Assembly (NCBI GenBank): GCA_013289665.1
Contig: JABCZN010000001.1
Location: forward strand, 372,001-436,000
DNA length: 64,000 nt
Reading direction: 5' to 3'
Source of the DNA: Acidobacteriota bacterium
Lineage (GTDB): Bacteria > Acidobacteriota > Terriglobia > Acidiferrales > UBA7541
Part shown: positions 9,199 through 17,916 of the stretch, one piece after another
Layout of the letters: each line of letters starts with the position of its first letter
Numbering within the stretch: position 1 is the stretch's first letter
Notes under the pieces: model-generated
What the model saw: the letters and a program-made list of their open reading frames with translations, nothing else
Told to the model about the DNA's origin: nothing
Database searches by the model: none
Made by a program: the position numbers and the translations under genes

Positions 9199-10023
9199 CT
9201 ACTTGCGAGCCGCTTCCAGCCCCGAACTCCCTTGTTGAAATCCAGGTTGGATGTTTACCACGCCAAATTGCCGATCTTCGACTTCTTTGTGCGCAGCCAT
9301 GGCCCATAGGAACGCAATCCGGTGCCCCGGCACGGAAACGTTCGGATGATAGCCGCTGGGCATCAACACCGCATCTCCGTCGCGCACAGGGGTCACCAAT
9401 TCCGGATACTGCGTATCGTTATAAACCAGCTGGAGGCCATAGGCCGGCTCCGGCATGTCAAAGAAGACATACAATTCTTCCAGCATATTGGCGTGCTCGT
9501 GGGGAGGCCAGCTAGTCCAGTTTCCCGGTTCGGAAAATGTAAAACCCGCCAGCAGCCGGCCCGCTTCCACATTCTTGGCAATCAGCACATTCAATTCGCG
9601 TTGCGCTCCAAGGCTGCCGGCAGCGAACTTCATCGCGGGATCCTTGGACACCTCCGCGTAGCGCACAACTTTCAACGGATACTTACCCTTGACATCCGCC
9701 GAGAACTCCGCGAAGTCTACCGAGCTTTTCGTCGAGACTTCGACTGCGGAATCGCGGGGGATATAGATGGCATCGAATCGTCCCAATTCGAATTCATTTC
9801 CCTCCGTCTTCACCACGCCATTTCCTGAGAGGCAAATCAATCCAGTCTCCTGTTCGCCGTTCGAAAAAGAAACGTGTGGTTTAGGCGAGTTCAAAATAAT
9901 GCGGCCGTAGGAAAGATGGCGCATGGTGCTGTTTGCCGGGGTAACGGCAAGGTGACGCCCGCTGTGGGCATTGGTTTTTCGAAACACCATTTTTTCGACA
10001 GCCTGCGCGGATTTCGTATTCAT
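9199..10023 (-). CDS. KduI/IolB-family uronate isomerase
   Basis: The 274-residue protein is a double-cupin isomerase. The metal-binding segment WPPHEHANMLEELYVFF (about residue 185) has the H-x-H and Glu ligands of the 5-deoxy-glucuronate isomerase IolB and of KduI, and a late His occurs in MPSGYHPNVSVPGHR. The sequence looks closer to IolB, but the neighbours (KduD, uronate carrier, uronyl hydrolase) and absence of other inositol genes favour the KduI reaction, 5-keto-4-deoxyuronate to 2,5-diketo-3-deoxygluconate. ATG 10023 is preceded by GGGAG at suitable spacing. It is the first gene of the minus-strand operon. Confidence 0.8.
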   Translation of the reverse strand: MNTKSAQAVEKMVFRKTNAHSGRHLAVTPANSTMRHLSYGRIILNSPKPHVSFSNGEQETGLICLSGNGVVKTEGNEFELGRFDAIYIPRDSAVEVSTKSSVDFAEFSADVKGKYPLKVVRYAEVSKDPAMKFAAGSLGAQRELNVLIAKNVEAGRLLAGFTFSEPGNWTSWPPHEHANMLEELYVFFDMPEPAYGLQLVYNDTQYPELVTPVRDGDAVLMPSGYHPNVSVPGHRIAFLWAMAAHKEVEDRQFGVVNIQPGFQQGSSGLEAARK

Positions 10024-10055
10024 AGATCACACTCCCTTGATCGGAACTCAATTCA

Positions 10056-10084
10056 TGAAACTGGCGCGGGTGAATACAGTTTCA
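10056..10084. promoter_or_regulatory. Inverted repeat upstream of the uronate operon
   Basis: TGAAACTG (10056-10063) and CAGTTTCA (10077-10084) form a perfect 8-bp inverted repeat with 13 bases between, about 30 bases upstream of the KduI-like start codon. TGAAA/TTTCA half-sites recur in uronate repressor operators of other bacteria (KdgR, UxuR), so an operator is plausible. No regulator gene for it is present in the cluster. Confidence 0.35.
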
Positions 10085-10168
10085 ATCTGGCGCCTTGCAC
10101 TGATTAGTTCTACGACTTACCCAGACTTGCTACCTCTACCACAAATCGCGTGGAGGATTGCACCGGCT

Positions 10169-10500
10169 TCAAAAGATGAAACGCAATCCAAATTGCAATT
10201 GTCGCATGGCGCTCGCCGAAGGATTTGGCCAAAGATGGAAGAACCAACAGTTGCGCCATTCCCAACGGGGGATTCAGGCTCACTATATTGAAAACATTGT
10301 AAGCATCTGCTCGCAGCTGGATGTTCATCCCCTCCCGGAAATGAGACAAACTGAAGGCACGAGAGACCGAAATGTCCACATCCTTGAATGTCGGGCCGTG
10401 GAGCATGTTGCGGCTGGAGTCTCCGTTGACGGCAGCTCCGTTTGCCGGGGCGGCGGTATTCTGCTTGAATCCCCTGCATCAAAAAAACTGCTGACCCTTC
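10169..10500 (-). pseudogene. TonB-dependent receptor (Oar/SusC-like) C-terminal remnant
   Basis: The frame ending before 10110 contains HGPTFKDVDISVSRAFSL and FREGMNIQLRADAYNVFN, the conserved penultimate beta-strands of Oar-like TonB-dependent receptors. The reading then shifts: the next frame carries GATVGSSIFGQI, and a third frame ends RQLQFGLRFIF followed by TGA at 10169, the typical C-terminal beta-strand ending in Phe. A further shift is likely near FFDAG/GFKQN at about 10465. The rest of the roughly 1000-residue receptor is absent. Its position directly upstream of the uronate operon suggests it was the outer-membrane importer for the oligouronides. Confidence 0.65.
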
Positions 10501-10903
10501 GGGCTCCGGTCCCCGCCACACCCCGTGCCTTGCGGACTCGCTAACCCAATTGGCCCAAACAAGGCAAGGGCCGGAGCTGCGGAGCTGTTGAGGTTACAGG
10601 CCAGTCTGCCAGAAAAATGTCCGGGACTGTTCTTTATTTGGAGCCGATCGGTCAGAGGTGACCGTGGACAAAGGTGTGAGAATTGCCTCGCCGAACTTCC
10701 GAATGCATGTGGCGTTACTGCTGAATCAGGTCACCAGTGATTCCTAGCGGCAACTTCTGGTAAGCCCGCCCAGTCTTTCTCGCCGGACGTGAAGCGACAA
10801 ACGCAAAATCAATCGCTGCCCAATGAGGCTGGCCAGCTTTGGATCGGCCACCTCATCGGACGGCGAGTGTTAACTTCCGATAGCTATGTCACTGCAGGGT
10901 GAA
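10501..10903. other. Intergenic, no gene recognised
   Basis: Between the receptor remnant and the Gly-rich secreted protein I see no open frame with family features, no tRNA and no clear terminator. Part of it may be further decayed receptor sequence, but I cannot align it by eye. Confidence 0.4.
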
Positions 10904-11458
10904 CTAGTTCGCACTAGTGTGCCGGAAGTTCGTAATTCCGTTCAGCGAGCTTGAACTCAGCGACGGCGAGCTGGAGGCCGACGCCTGACCGCAAGCCCCG
11001 AAGTCCTTCACCATGCTTCGCACCTGAAACGATGGATTTGCAGATCCGTCGGCAGACACAACCGATCCCTTAAGCGTGATCCGCTCGCCCGCCTTCAGGG
11101 AGTTGTCGTTGGACAGGATCAAATACGTCTGGTTGTCCTTCTCGCTCGTCAGACTGATTCCGTTCTGAACGGACTGTGTGCAGCCCGTTACATAGGCCGC
11201 GGTACTATTTTCAGCGTGATGATGGTGGCGGACGAGAAGCACGACTGCAACGGCAGCGCCAGCCGCGGCGCCAACGCCGATCCCAATCGCTTTACCGGAG
11301 CCATATCCTCCCGATGGCGCTACGTATCCGGTACTACCGCCAGTTCCACCCGATCCCCCTGTCCCACCGCCTCCGCCATACTGGGCGGAAGCAACGGCGC
11401 ACATGGCCAGGCAAATTGTCGAAATTCCAGCAGCTCGTGCTATCCAACGTGAAAGCAT
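10904..11458 (-). CDS. Secreted Gly-rich protein with membrane segment, unknown function
   Basis: The 184-residue product begins with a signal peptide (MLSRWIARAAGISTICLAMCAVASAQ). A Gly-rich stretch (about 27-55) follows, then a hydrophobic segment AIGIGVGAAAGAAVAVVLLV (about 57-77) ended by RHHHHAE. Residues 88-160 form a small domain with SLTSEKDNQTYLIL and SLKAGERITLKGSV, reminiscent of OB-like beta-barrels, containing two Cys that could pair. The C-terminus is Ser-rich. GAGGAG lies upstream of ATG 11458. I do not recognise a function. The four-His cluster could bind metal, which would fit the copper and iron genes next to it, but this is speculation. Confidence 0.7.
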   Translation of the reverse strand: MLSRWIARAAGISTICLAMCAVASAQYGGGGGTGGSGGTGGSTGYVAPSGGYGSGKAIGIGVGAAAGAAVAVVLLVRHHHHAENSTAAYVTGCTQSVQNGISLTSEKDNQTYLILSNDNSLKAGERITLKGSVVSADGSANPSFQVRSMVKDFGACGQASASSSPSLSSSSLNGITNFRHTSAN

Positions 11459-11682
11459 GGTGTTTTTCTCTCCTCTTATCCAGTCAAACTCGAAATCGTA
11501 AAAGGCAAATCTCTTTCAATGATGATGACCGAACTAAACTATTTTCTATTCCAAGAGTCCCCATGCTCGTTTCGACACACTCAGGCATTCGCCACCATCC
11601 CGGGCTGCTCCTTCATGACCAGATTGGATCGGGAAATCCGTGGATAGCGCCTTGGCCGCGCGGCCCATGCGTCGCGCGCGCC

Positions 11683-12117
11683 TTACGGCTCGACAACAAT
11701 CTGGCCCTTCATGCTTTTGTGCCCAAGTCCGCACGTATGGCAACACTTAAACGAATATGTTCCTGGAGTTTGGGCAACGAACTCGATCATGGCCGTTTCC
11801 CCCTTCTTGAGCTGCCAGCATTCCTGCTCCGAGGTAAAGACGAGGCCGGGTTTGTCACCGGATGAAGCGCTGTCAGGAACACTGCCAATCTTGAAACCAT
11901 GATCGTGGTCGATCGCGGTGATCTTGAGTTGAACTTTGGTTCCAACCTTCACGTGAACTGGCGAGGCTGAGTATTCGTATTTCTTCGCCGTAATTTCAAT
12001 AACCTGCGCATCCTGACTTGTCGCATGGATGCGCCCAGGCTGCGAGAGAAATATACCGAGTGCCAGCACAGCCGCCAAAACGATAGGCAACGGGTAACGC
12101 TCCGCAATCTTTTTCAT
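11683..12117 (-). CDS. Membrane-anchored CuA-type cupredoxin
   Basis: The 144-residue protein has an N-terminal membrane anchor or signal (about 9-26) and a cupredoxin fold. The copper site is that of cytochrome oxidase subunit II CuA: C125-x3-C129-x3-H133-x2-M136 (CCHTCGLGHKSM) with His73 in the DHDHGF strand. A second Cys next to C125 and C100 are extra. CuA domains carry electrons between cytochrome c and a terminal oxidase or N2O reductase, but no oxidase subunit is encoded nearby, so this is a free-standing version. AGAGGA precedes ATG 12117. It lies with other secreted redox genes; the electron partner is unknown. Confidence 0.85.
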   Translation of the reverse strand: MKKIAERYPLPIVLAAVLALGIFLSQPGRIHATSQDAQVIEITAKKYEYSASPVHVKVGTKVQLKITAIDHDHGFKIGSVPDSASSGDKPGLVFTSEQECWQLKKGETAMIEFVAQTPGTYSFKCCHTCGLGHKSMKGQIVVEP

Positions 12118-12382
12118 TGTTCCTCTATGCCGCGCGAAAAATTAACGTCCGGTGGTTGCGCGGCAATTCTATTTCCGTAACTTAGCTCACAATAATTCGG
12201 GCTTAGTTTTGCATCTGCAAAAACTGGACGAGGATGGGCAAGCTGAATGCTAGGGCATCGGCCTCTCCGCGAAGGCCGATTGATTCGCACACTGGCCTGT
12301 CCATCCTAGTTATTTGGCACCCAACCTGACTGCCGCGTGACAGAGCGCGTCTGATGGCACTCCAGGTTTTGCTGCGCTTCCG

Positions 12383-13585
12383 TTAAATCGTCCGGCGTAC
12401 CTCGTCCGCTTCCTCCGCCAGACGCATCAGCACATCCACTATCCCCGTGTTCTGGTTTGTCGACGGGTCGAGGAACAGCCCATCCTCGGCAAAGCTGACA
12501 ACGGAGGCCACTGCGCCTCCCTGCTCTGTTGACGTCGGGCGAATGATGGAGACCGGGCCCAACTTTTTGTTAAGGAAGAGGGTCGGTTCAGGCATGATCA
12601 GGTTGGCTTGGAACGAGTTGGCAATGTCGGTGGTGCCGGTTGCGCCAGTATTGGGATCGTTGCTGCCATCGAGGACTGGAAATGTAAGGTTGCCGTCGGT
12701 GATTTGGGCGGCGTTGCCGGCCTTGTCGTGCCAGGTCTGGAAGTGCATGATCTCGCTGCCGCCGATGCTGAGCAGAATCCGCAAGACTTCCAGGTTGGTT
12801 ACCTTCTGAGCCAGCGCGGGATACAAGCTGCTTCCGCCTTGCTCGATGAATGCGAAGTGGAATCCCGCGGTGTTGGCGATGGCCTGCAAGTGATTGGAAA
12901 TGGTGCCGTCGCTGTTCAGGACCAGGTCAGCATCGCTCAACGGAATGGCGGGATGCTGTCCTTTGGCCAGGTCCGGAACTGCATTCTCGAACTTTCCTCC
13001 GAAGTCTGGGTTCGCGGTCTCGCTGCGGTACCGCGTCCACCAGCTGGTGTCCACAGTCAATTGCTTCAGGTTGGTAAGCCGGCCTTTTTGCGGAACTCCC
13101 TTGACTTGACTCGGGGGCATAGTTGCAAAGTGGCTCAGGTCGATCTGCTTTGCGCCTTTCGACTCCAGGTAGTTGTTGAGAAACCTGTGGTGGCTGATCT
13201 CATCGTCGGTGTTGTCGGCGATGTACTGCGGCATATCGCCGTCGAGCACGAGGAGCCCGGTGATGTAGGCTGGAGCGAGCCCAGTAATGATTTTCTGCCC
13301 GTTGAGTTCGAGATCAATTGGAGACTTGCCTTGATTGGTTGCTCCGCCAAGTTCGGCATATTGAATCCACAGGTCGGCTTCGACCTGCTCCAGGGCGCTC
13401 AGGAAGGTGAGAATTGCGATGTCGCCCTTTGTGATTGGCCCGCCATCCTCATCCCCGCCAAATGCCATTGCACTGCCCGGCAACAGAGACGCGCCCAAAG
13501 TTGCAGCCCCCGCCGCCACCATTCCGTTTGTAAGGAATGCGCGCCGGTTGCTGGGACGCTTCATGCCATTTTCTGACTTCTTCAT
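12383..13585 (-). CDS. Tat-exported ferritin-like protein
   Basis: The likely start is ATG 13585 (MKKSENGMKRPSNRRAFL), with AGGGG at correct spacing; a longer frame to 13696 lacks such a site. The product is about 400 residues. The N-terminus has a Tat-like signal, NRRAFLTNGMVAAGAATLGASLLPGSAMA. Residues 50-210 and 280-330 contain the helices of ferritin-like (rubrerythrin-type) domains with Glu/His-bearing segments such as FLSALEQVEADLWIQYAEL, DDEISHHRFLNNYLE and GGSEIMHFQTWHD. Related secreted proteins occur widely in soil bacteria, with unproven function. Binding of a di-iron centre is inferred from the E-x6-Y and E-x2-H patterns. Confidence 0.75.
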   Translation of the reverse strand: MKKSENGMKRPSNRRAFLTNGMVAAGAATLGASLLPGSAMAFGGDEDGGPITKGDIAILTFLSALEQVEADLWIQYAELGGATNQGKSPIDLELNGQKIITGLAPAYITGLLVLDGDMPQYIADNTDDEISHHRFLNNYLESKGAKQIDLSHFATMPPSQVKGVPQKGRLTNLKQLTVDTSWWTRYRSETANPDFGGKFENAVPDLAKGQHPAIPLSDADLVLNSDGTISNHLQAIANTAGFHFAFIEQGGSSLYPALAQKVTNLEVLRILLSIGGSEIMHFQTWHDKAGNAAQITDGNLTFPVLDGSNDPNTGATGTTDIANSFQANLIMPEPTLFLNKKLGPVSIIRPTSTEQGGAVASVVSFAEDGLFLDPSTNQNTGIVDVLMRLAEEADEVRRTI

Positions 13586-13876
13586 TGCTTTTCCCCTTTT
13601 CCAATAAATTGTGTTCGAATCGTTCCAGCCAGGTATTTCGCTGAGCGGCCTTGACCTTTCCTTCGCGTTTCTTGGCCTATGACTCAGGTGAGTCAAATCT
13701 TTGCCGGCAATCGGTGATCCTTAACATTCATCAATGCAGCCCTCCGTATTCAGGACCCCACGAAGAGCAACCATTGACCGTCACCATCTGCTTCCAACCT
13801 CCTTTCCGATCCAGGCTAGTAGCGCGGCTGAATATTGAAGGCGGATCAAAAATAGGCGCGGAATGGCCTTTCCGAA

Positions 13877-15211
13877 CTATTTGTCGTCGGAGTCTTCTTT
13901 CCGTTGCTTGGAAGTCAGGAAGTTATCCACGACGAAGTCGGCTACCTCGCGGCCCAGGCGTTGGCCGGTGGTGAGGTCAGTGCGGAAATGTTGTCCCCCG
14001 AAGATGCGGCTTAGCGTCGCTTCCTCGGCGGCAGCGGAAATGCTTGTGAAGGAGCGTTCGACCCCCGGGAGAACCTCGGAGGTAACGTTGAAGTTGGCCT
14101 GATCCCTCTCGAAAAAGGAAATGAGCACCTCTGCAGCGGAGGCGCTTATGACGCCATGAGCTCCCGGATAGGATGGATCGGCGGTGGTTTTGACGACTTC
14201 CGGCAGCCAATTCGGATCAGCAACAGTTTCAGGGTTGATTCCGGAATCGGCGGCCCGAATGGCGGTCACTGGCCGCCAGAAATTGTAGGTGTACTTGGCG
14301 TCGTAGAAAGCTATCACGTCATCAGCAAGACTCAGGTTCAGCAGGGCAAACAGCCGCGCATTTTGTGCCGTCGACAATCCGCGTGCCAGCGACAGCGTTT
14401 GCGTGATCTCGTTCCAATAGTTCTGAATGGCGCCGTTCCAAAAGCGTCCCGTCAGCGCCTCGTCGGCAGTGGCGGTCGTGCTGTTGATGATTCCAAGTGA
14501 CTTGACTTGGTTGAATGCATCGCTGTACGCATCGCTCGTCAGCGCAGGGGGAGGCCCGGGACGAAACTGATTGGCATGCTCCAACGCGAAGGGCGTCACG
14601 TGCGACCAGTGCGTGAATTGCAGCTGGGGCGGAAAATTCGGAGGCGTCGACTGGTAATCGCCCGGGGCATTCACGAAAACAAAGGGAATCGGCGCGGCAT
14701 TTGAGCCGTCGTTGCTCCGGGCGGCCAGGATGCGATCCGCGACATTCTGCCCTATCAGCACACCTTTCGCCTTGTCGTTGCCATCCCGTATTTGCGCCAG
14801 GGATTGCTGCAGTTGCGTGTCGAGCGTTGCCTTAAATGCCGGATAAAGCGCAACCAGCACTTCGTGCGCCGCGGCCGCAGCCGCTGCCTCCTGGGAAGCA
14901 TCGCGTGGGACGCCGGAAAGCCGGACCAGGTATGGCTGATGTGTTCTGTCGATCGTATTGACCGCGTCGTAAATTGCCGCGTGCATGATCGCAAAACTGC
15001 GTGTCGGGTGGACCGTGGCGGATTGCGCGCCTGGTGTCCGGACGATCACAAGAAGCGCTCTGTTCCACTGGACAACGGGGTTGACTTGCTCGGAAGAGGA
15101 GGAGTCTTGCGGGCTCTGATTCTTGGCGTTCGCAGAAACGCTGTGTGAGCCGCCGGCCACTATCAAAAGGCTAGCACCCAAAAGTGTTCGTTGAATGTAA
15201 CGGCTTAACAT
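13877..15211 (-). CDS. Secreted vanadium-dependent haloperoxidase/PAP2-superfamily protein
   Basis: The 444-residue protein has an N-terminal signal (to about 28) and the three vanadate/phosphate-binding motifs in order: K306-x6-R313-P in KYTYNFWRP, PSYPGAHG around 346-353 with His352, and R402-x5-H408 in SRIFGGQHFRTD. Vanadium haloperoxidases use H2O2 to oxidise halides; acid phosphatases share this site. The length and the KYTYNFWRP form favour the bacterial haloperoxidase group. ATG 15211 is preceded by GGGAG. The gene is downstream of an ECF sigma factor on the same strand and may be under its control. Whether it oxidises halides cannot be read from sequence. Confidence 0.85.
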   Translation of the reverse strand: MLSRYIQRTLLGASLLIVAGGSHSVSANAKNQSPQDSSSSEQVNPVVQWNRALLVIVRTPGAQSATVHPTRSFAIMHAAIYDAVNTIDRTHQPYLVRLSGVPRDASQEAAAAAAAHEVLVALYPAFKATLDTQLQQSLAQIRDGNDKAKGVLIGQNVADRILAARSNDGSNAAPIPFVFVNAPGDYQSTPPNFPPQLQFTHWSHVTPFALEHANQFRPGPPPALTSDAYSDAFNQVKSLGIINSTTATADEALTGRFWNGAIQNYWNEITQTLSLARGLSTAQNARLFALLNLSLADDVIAFYDAKYTYNFWRPVTAIRAADSGINPETVADPNWLPEVVKTTADPSYPGAHGVISASAAEVLISFFERDQANFNVTSEVLPGVERSFTSISAAAEEATLSRIFGGQHFRTDLTTGQRLGREVADFVVDNFLTSKQRKEDSDDK

Positions 15212-15525
15212 TGAAGATTATCTCCCATGGCGTTTGTGCAGTTGGATGGTCGGAGGCGGTGACGAAAACCAGGTCGCGGCCTCTCACCGGTACCTAACCG
15301 CCGGGGCGAAGAAAATATTCCCTGAACACCCGGTCTTCGGTGAAAAAACCTAGCTTCTGATCGCCGGCTTTCGATTCCTGGGAATCTCGAATCGGGGCGC
15401 TGAGGCAGGGCACTTGGAGGCCTGGAGGGCCGCCCTGGACCATTTGTCTTCAAGGATGGGCACCAAGGCCTGGCGTGCTGTCGCGCGATTCCTAGCGGCC
15501 GTCTTTCTCTCCACCGGCGCCGAAT
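15212..15525. other. Intergenic, nothing recognised
   Basis: About 310 bases between the haloperoxidase and the ECF sigma gene upstream of it. I see no convincing gene, tRNA or terminator. It should hold the haloperoxidase promoter, but I cannot point to it. Confidence 0.4.
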
Positions 15526-16302
15526 TCAGCCCGCGCTCTGGCAGACCGCCTTCTGGGCGGCCTGGCGCTCGCCGCGAAGCTTTTCCCGTTGAATCTCATG
15601 CAGCAATTCACGAAGTCGCTTGCGGGCCCGGTGCAATTGCGACTTCGAAACGCCTTCCGAGCGTCCCAGCATCTCCGCGATCTCGTGGTGTTGGTATCCC
15701 TCGATATCATGCAAAACAAATATTACGCGAGATCCCGCCGGCAATTGCGCGATACAGCGGCGGAGATTGATTCGATCAATGGATCCTTCCAAGATCAAAT
15801 CGGAAGCGGCGATATCAACGCTCGATGGGGCGGTTTCACCGTCCGGAGTCGGACCCGCTTCCATAGAGACCGCAGGCAACGACTTCTTGCGCAGGTGCAT
15901 TAGCACGGTATTGACCACCAATCTGTGTAGCCAGGTGGAGAACGCCGATTCACCGCGAAACGTGTGCAGTTTGCGAAACAAGAGCAAGAACGCTTCTTGG
16001 GTCAGATCTTCGGCATCTGTAGTGTTTCCCAGCATGCGAAGGCATATTGCGTAGACCCGCTTGCAATGCGACTGGTAAAGGCTTTCAAACGCGGCCGCTT
16101 CGCCCCCGCGCGCTCGCTCGATGATTTCCGCTTCGCTCCGTCCATTGCTAACCGCAGCAGAGACTTGCCGCGCCACCTTCTTCGAGGCGCATTCCGTGCC
16201 AGGCCGCGTATCGCAAGTCAGGCTACGCCGCTTCCCTGCGGTGGCCTTTGCCAGGGATCCAACTACTATCTTCGTGTACCTGGCGTTTGCGACGGCCGGC
16301 AT
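15526..16302 (-). CDS. ECF-type RNA polymerase sigma factor
   Basis: The 258-residue protein has region 2 at about 60-130 (YQSHCKRVYAICLRMLGNTTDAEDLTQEAFLLLFRKL, with FSTWLHRLVVNTVLMHLRKK) and region 4 at about 185-240 (LPAGSRVIFVLHDIEGYQHHEIAEMLG then SKSQLHRARKRLRELL). It belongs to the RpoE-like ECF group common in Acidobacteriota. The N-terminal 55 residues are an extension rich in Lys/Arg; ATG 16302 is supported by AAGGA eight bases upstream. No anti-sigma gene lies next to it. The haloperoxidase gene downstream on the same strand is a candidate target. Confidence 0.9.
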   Translation of the reverse strand: MPAVANARYTKIVVGSLAKATAGKRRSLTCDTRPGTECASKKVARQVSAAVSNGRSEAEIIERARGGEAAAFESLYQSHCKRVYAICLRMLGNTTDAEDLTQEAFLLLFRKLHTFRGESAFSTWLHRLVVNTVLMHLRKKSLPAVSMEAGPTPDGETAPSSVDIAASDLILEGSIDRINLRRCIAQLPAGSRVIFVLHDIEGYQHHEIAEMLGRSEGVSKSQLHRARKRLRELLHEIQREKLRGERQAAQKAVCQSAG

Positions 16303-16498
16303 GACTTATTTCCTTGGCGTTCGAACCGGTTTTGATTTGCGAGATATTTTATTGCCTTCAGCCTGTAAGACCACGCACGCACTCGAATAATTCCCCAATC
16401 CGGTGAGGTTTAGGAGGTGGGAATAGAAATGCACAAATTTCAGTCCTCAGCGTATGGCCATTTGTTTTTCAGCGGACCCGGATGGTCGGCCCACAGCT

Positions 16499-17062
16499 TC
16501 AAGCGTTGGCGACCGCGATTCGCCCCGATCTTGACGCCCGATCGTCGTTCATGGAAATTCTCAAAACCCGGCGAAGGCGGCCCCGCGCCCGCGATAAGCT
16601 CGACATCACTGTGCCTACGGGCATGCCGGTGATTTCCGCGATCTCCCGGTACGTCAGCCCCTCCAGTTCGCGAAGAATAATTACTTCTCGAAAGTTCGAC
16701 GGGAGCTTCTCCAGCGCCACGCGTACCAGGGCTCCACTGTCGTTTTGCAGCACAATTTCTTCCGGATTGAGAGCCTGACAATCCGGTGGCGCCAGGTTTT
16801 CATCAAATTCCGCCGCGTTCTGCAATGGCCGGTTCGCGCGAAACCAGCTATAGCAGCTATTGCGGACAATTTGCAGCAGCCAGGCGCGCGAGTCGCCGCC
16901 ACGAAAGTCCGGGAAAAACCGGAACGCGCGCAGGTAGGCTTCCTGGACGATGTCCTGCGCGTCCGGCTCGTTGCGCATCAGCCAGCGCGCCAGATTGTAA
17001 GCGGCGTCTAGGTGCGGCAAGACCGCCTGCTCAAAAATGTCGGGCCGATTCTGTGCTGTCAT
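16499..17062 (-). CDS. ECF-type sigma factor without adjacent anti-sigma
   Basis: The 187-residue protein contains region 2 (ARWLMRNEPDAQDIVQEAYLRAFRFF, SRAWLLQIVRNSCYSWFR) and region 4 (LPSNFREVIILRELEGLTYREIAEITGMPVGTVMSSLSRARGRL). It is clearly paralogous to the ECF factor at 21721-22260, which does have a zinc-finger anti-sigma partner. Here the downstream 200 bases hold no gene. GGAGG lies five bases before ATG 17062, inside the end of the cupredoxin gene, with which it overlaps by 32 bases. Translational coupling to the cupredoxin suggests a shared signal, possibly copper or redox. Confidence 0.9.
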   Translation of the reverse strand: MTAQNRPDIFEQAVLPHLDAAYNLARWLMRNEPDAQDIVQEAYLRAFRFFPDFRGGDSRAWLLQIVRNSCYSWFRANRPLQNAAEFDENLAPPDCQALNPEEIVLQNDSGALVRVALEKLPSNFREVIILRELEGLTYREIAEITGMPVGTVMSSLSRARGRLRRVLRISMNDDRASRSGRIAVANA

Positions 17063-17819
17063 CGCCGCCTCCAGAAAAGTGACTTGATCGCGGTTTTTCG
17101 CGCTTGCCGGTTATCGGAATTCGAATGGATAGCGCGATTGAATTTGTTGCCAGGCTGCGGCCATCATCTCCGACAAAGATGACCCGCTGCAGTGCTTCCA
17201 ACGCTTGTGGTGTGGCGTTCTCGTACCAGACATGTAAAAGGTATTTTCCGGGAGGCACGTTGCCGATGGTGATGTGCCCCGCCTCGTCAGATACTCCGTA
17301 GTACGGTGAGTCAACGGACAAAACGATCGCCATCATCTCCGGATGAATGCTGCAGAACAGATACGAAGCCCCGGCACGGTCAAACTTTACTGTTTTTTGT
17401 ACACCCGCTTCGTACAAGCCCAGATCGAAGCGGCTGCTTCTGGAAACCGAAAATACATTGTGAAACCACGGATCGTGATTCGGAAACTCCACGATGCTCC
17501 CCACAGGCACCACCAGCAAGCGAGGCTCAAACATCTTGTCATGTTGAGTGATCCGGTAGTGCGGCAGTTGGGTGCTTAGCGGCACCTTTTGGCCGGTCTC
17601 TATTGGGACGAGCCATGCCACTACATCGCTGCTGTCTTTCAGGTTTTCCGCGGAGGAAGCCTGAACCAGCCGCACGTAACCTGTCACGTCGTAGACAGAA
17701 TAGCTTCCGGGCCGATTCGTCTCTCCTATGGCCCGCGGAATCGCCGGAACAAGCAGAGCTAGGACTAAACCAGCGATCCAGAATTTGGTAAATGCCCGGG
17801 GAACCAGATTCAGTCTCAT
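17031..17819 (-). CDS. Secreted cupredoxin-like protein with carboxypeptidase-regulatory-like domain
   Basis: ATG 17819 (MRLNLVPRAFTKFW) gives 262 residues; a GTG at 17831 would have no space after the AGGAGG. A signal peptide ends near residue 33. Residues about 85-175 are plastocyanin-like with copper ligand candidates in NHDPWFHNVFS and Cys/His/Met in YLFCSIHPEMMAIV. Residues about 180-235 (GHITIGNVPPGKYLLHVWYENA) resemble a beta-sandwich regulatory domain. Proteins of this layout are often labelled methylamine utilisation or plastocyanin-like; the true role is unknown. It overlaps the start of the ECF sigma gene and is probably co-transcribed with it. Confidence 0.8.
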   Translation of the reverse strand: MRLNLVPRAFTKFWIAGLVLALLVPAIPRAIGETNRPGSYSVYDVTGYVRLVQASSAENLKDSSDVVAWLVPIETGQKVPLSTQLPHYRITQHDKMFEPRLLVVPVGSIVEFPNHDPWFHNVFSVSRSSRFDLGLYEAGVQKTVKFDRAGASYLFCSIHPEMMAIVLSVDSPYYGVSDEAGHITIGNVPPGKYLLHVWYENATPQALEALQRVIFVGDDGRSLATNSIALSIRIPITGKREKPRSSHFSGGGDDSTESARHF

Positions 17820-17916
17820 CGCTAAACCCACTCCTCCTGAAAAATCGGCGTCACCGGGGAGGTCTCATGCTTGACGCCAGCGCAGGGGCGCTCGCAAGCA
17901 CCGGGGACCCAAAACC

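Noticed and set aside
9199..10023. Inositol catabolism gene iolB
   Set aside because: The sequence is IolB-like, but no other iol gene is present and all neighbours belong to uronate degradation, so the KduI role is preferred.
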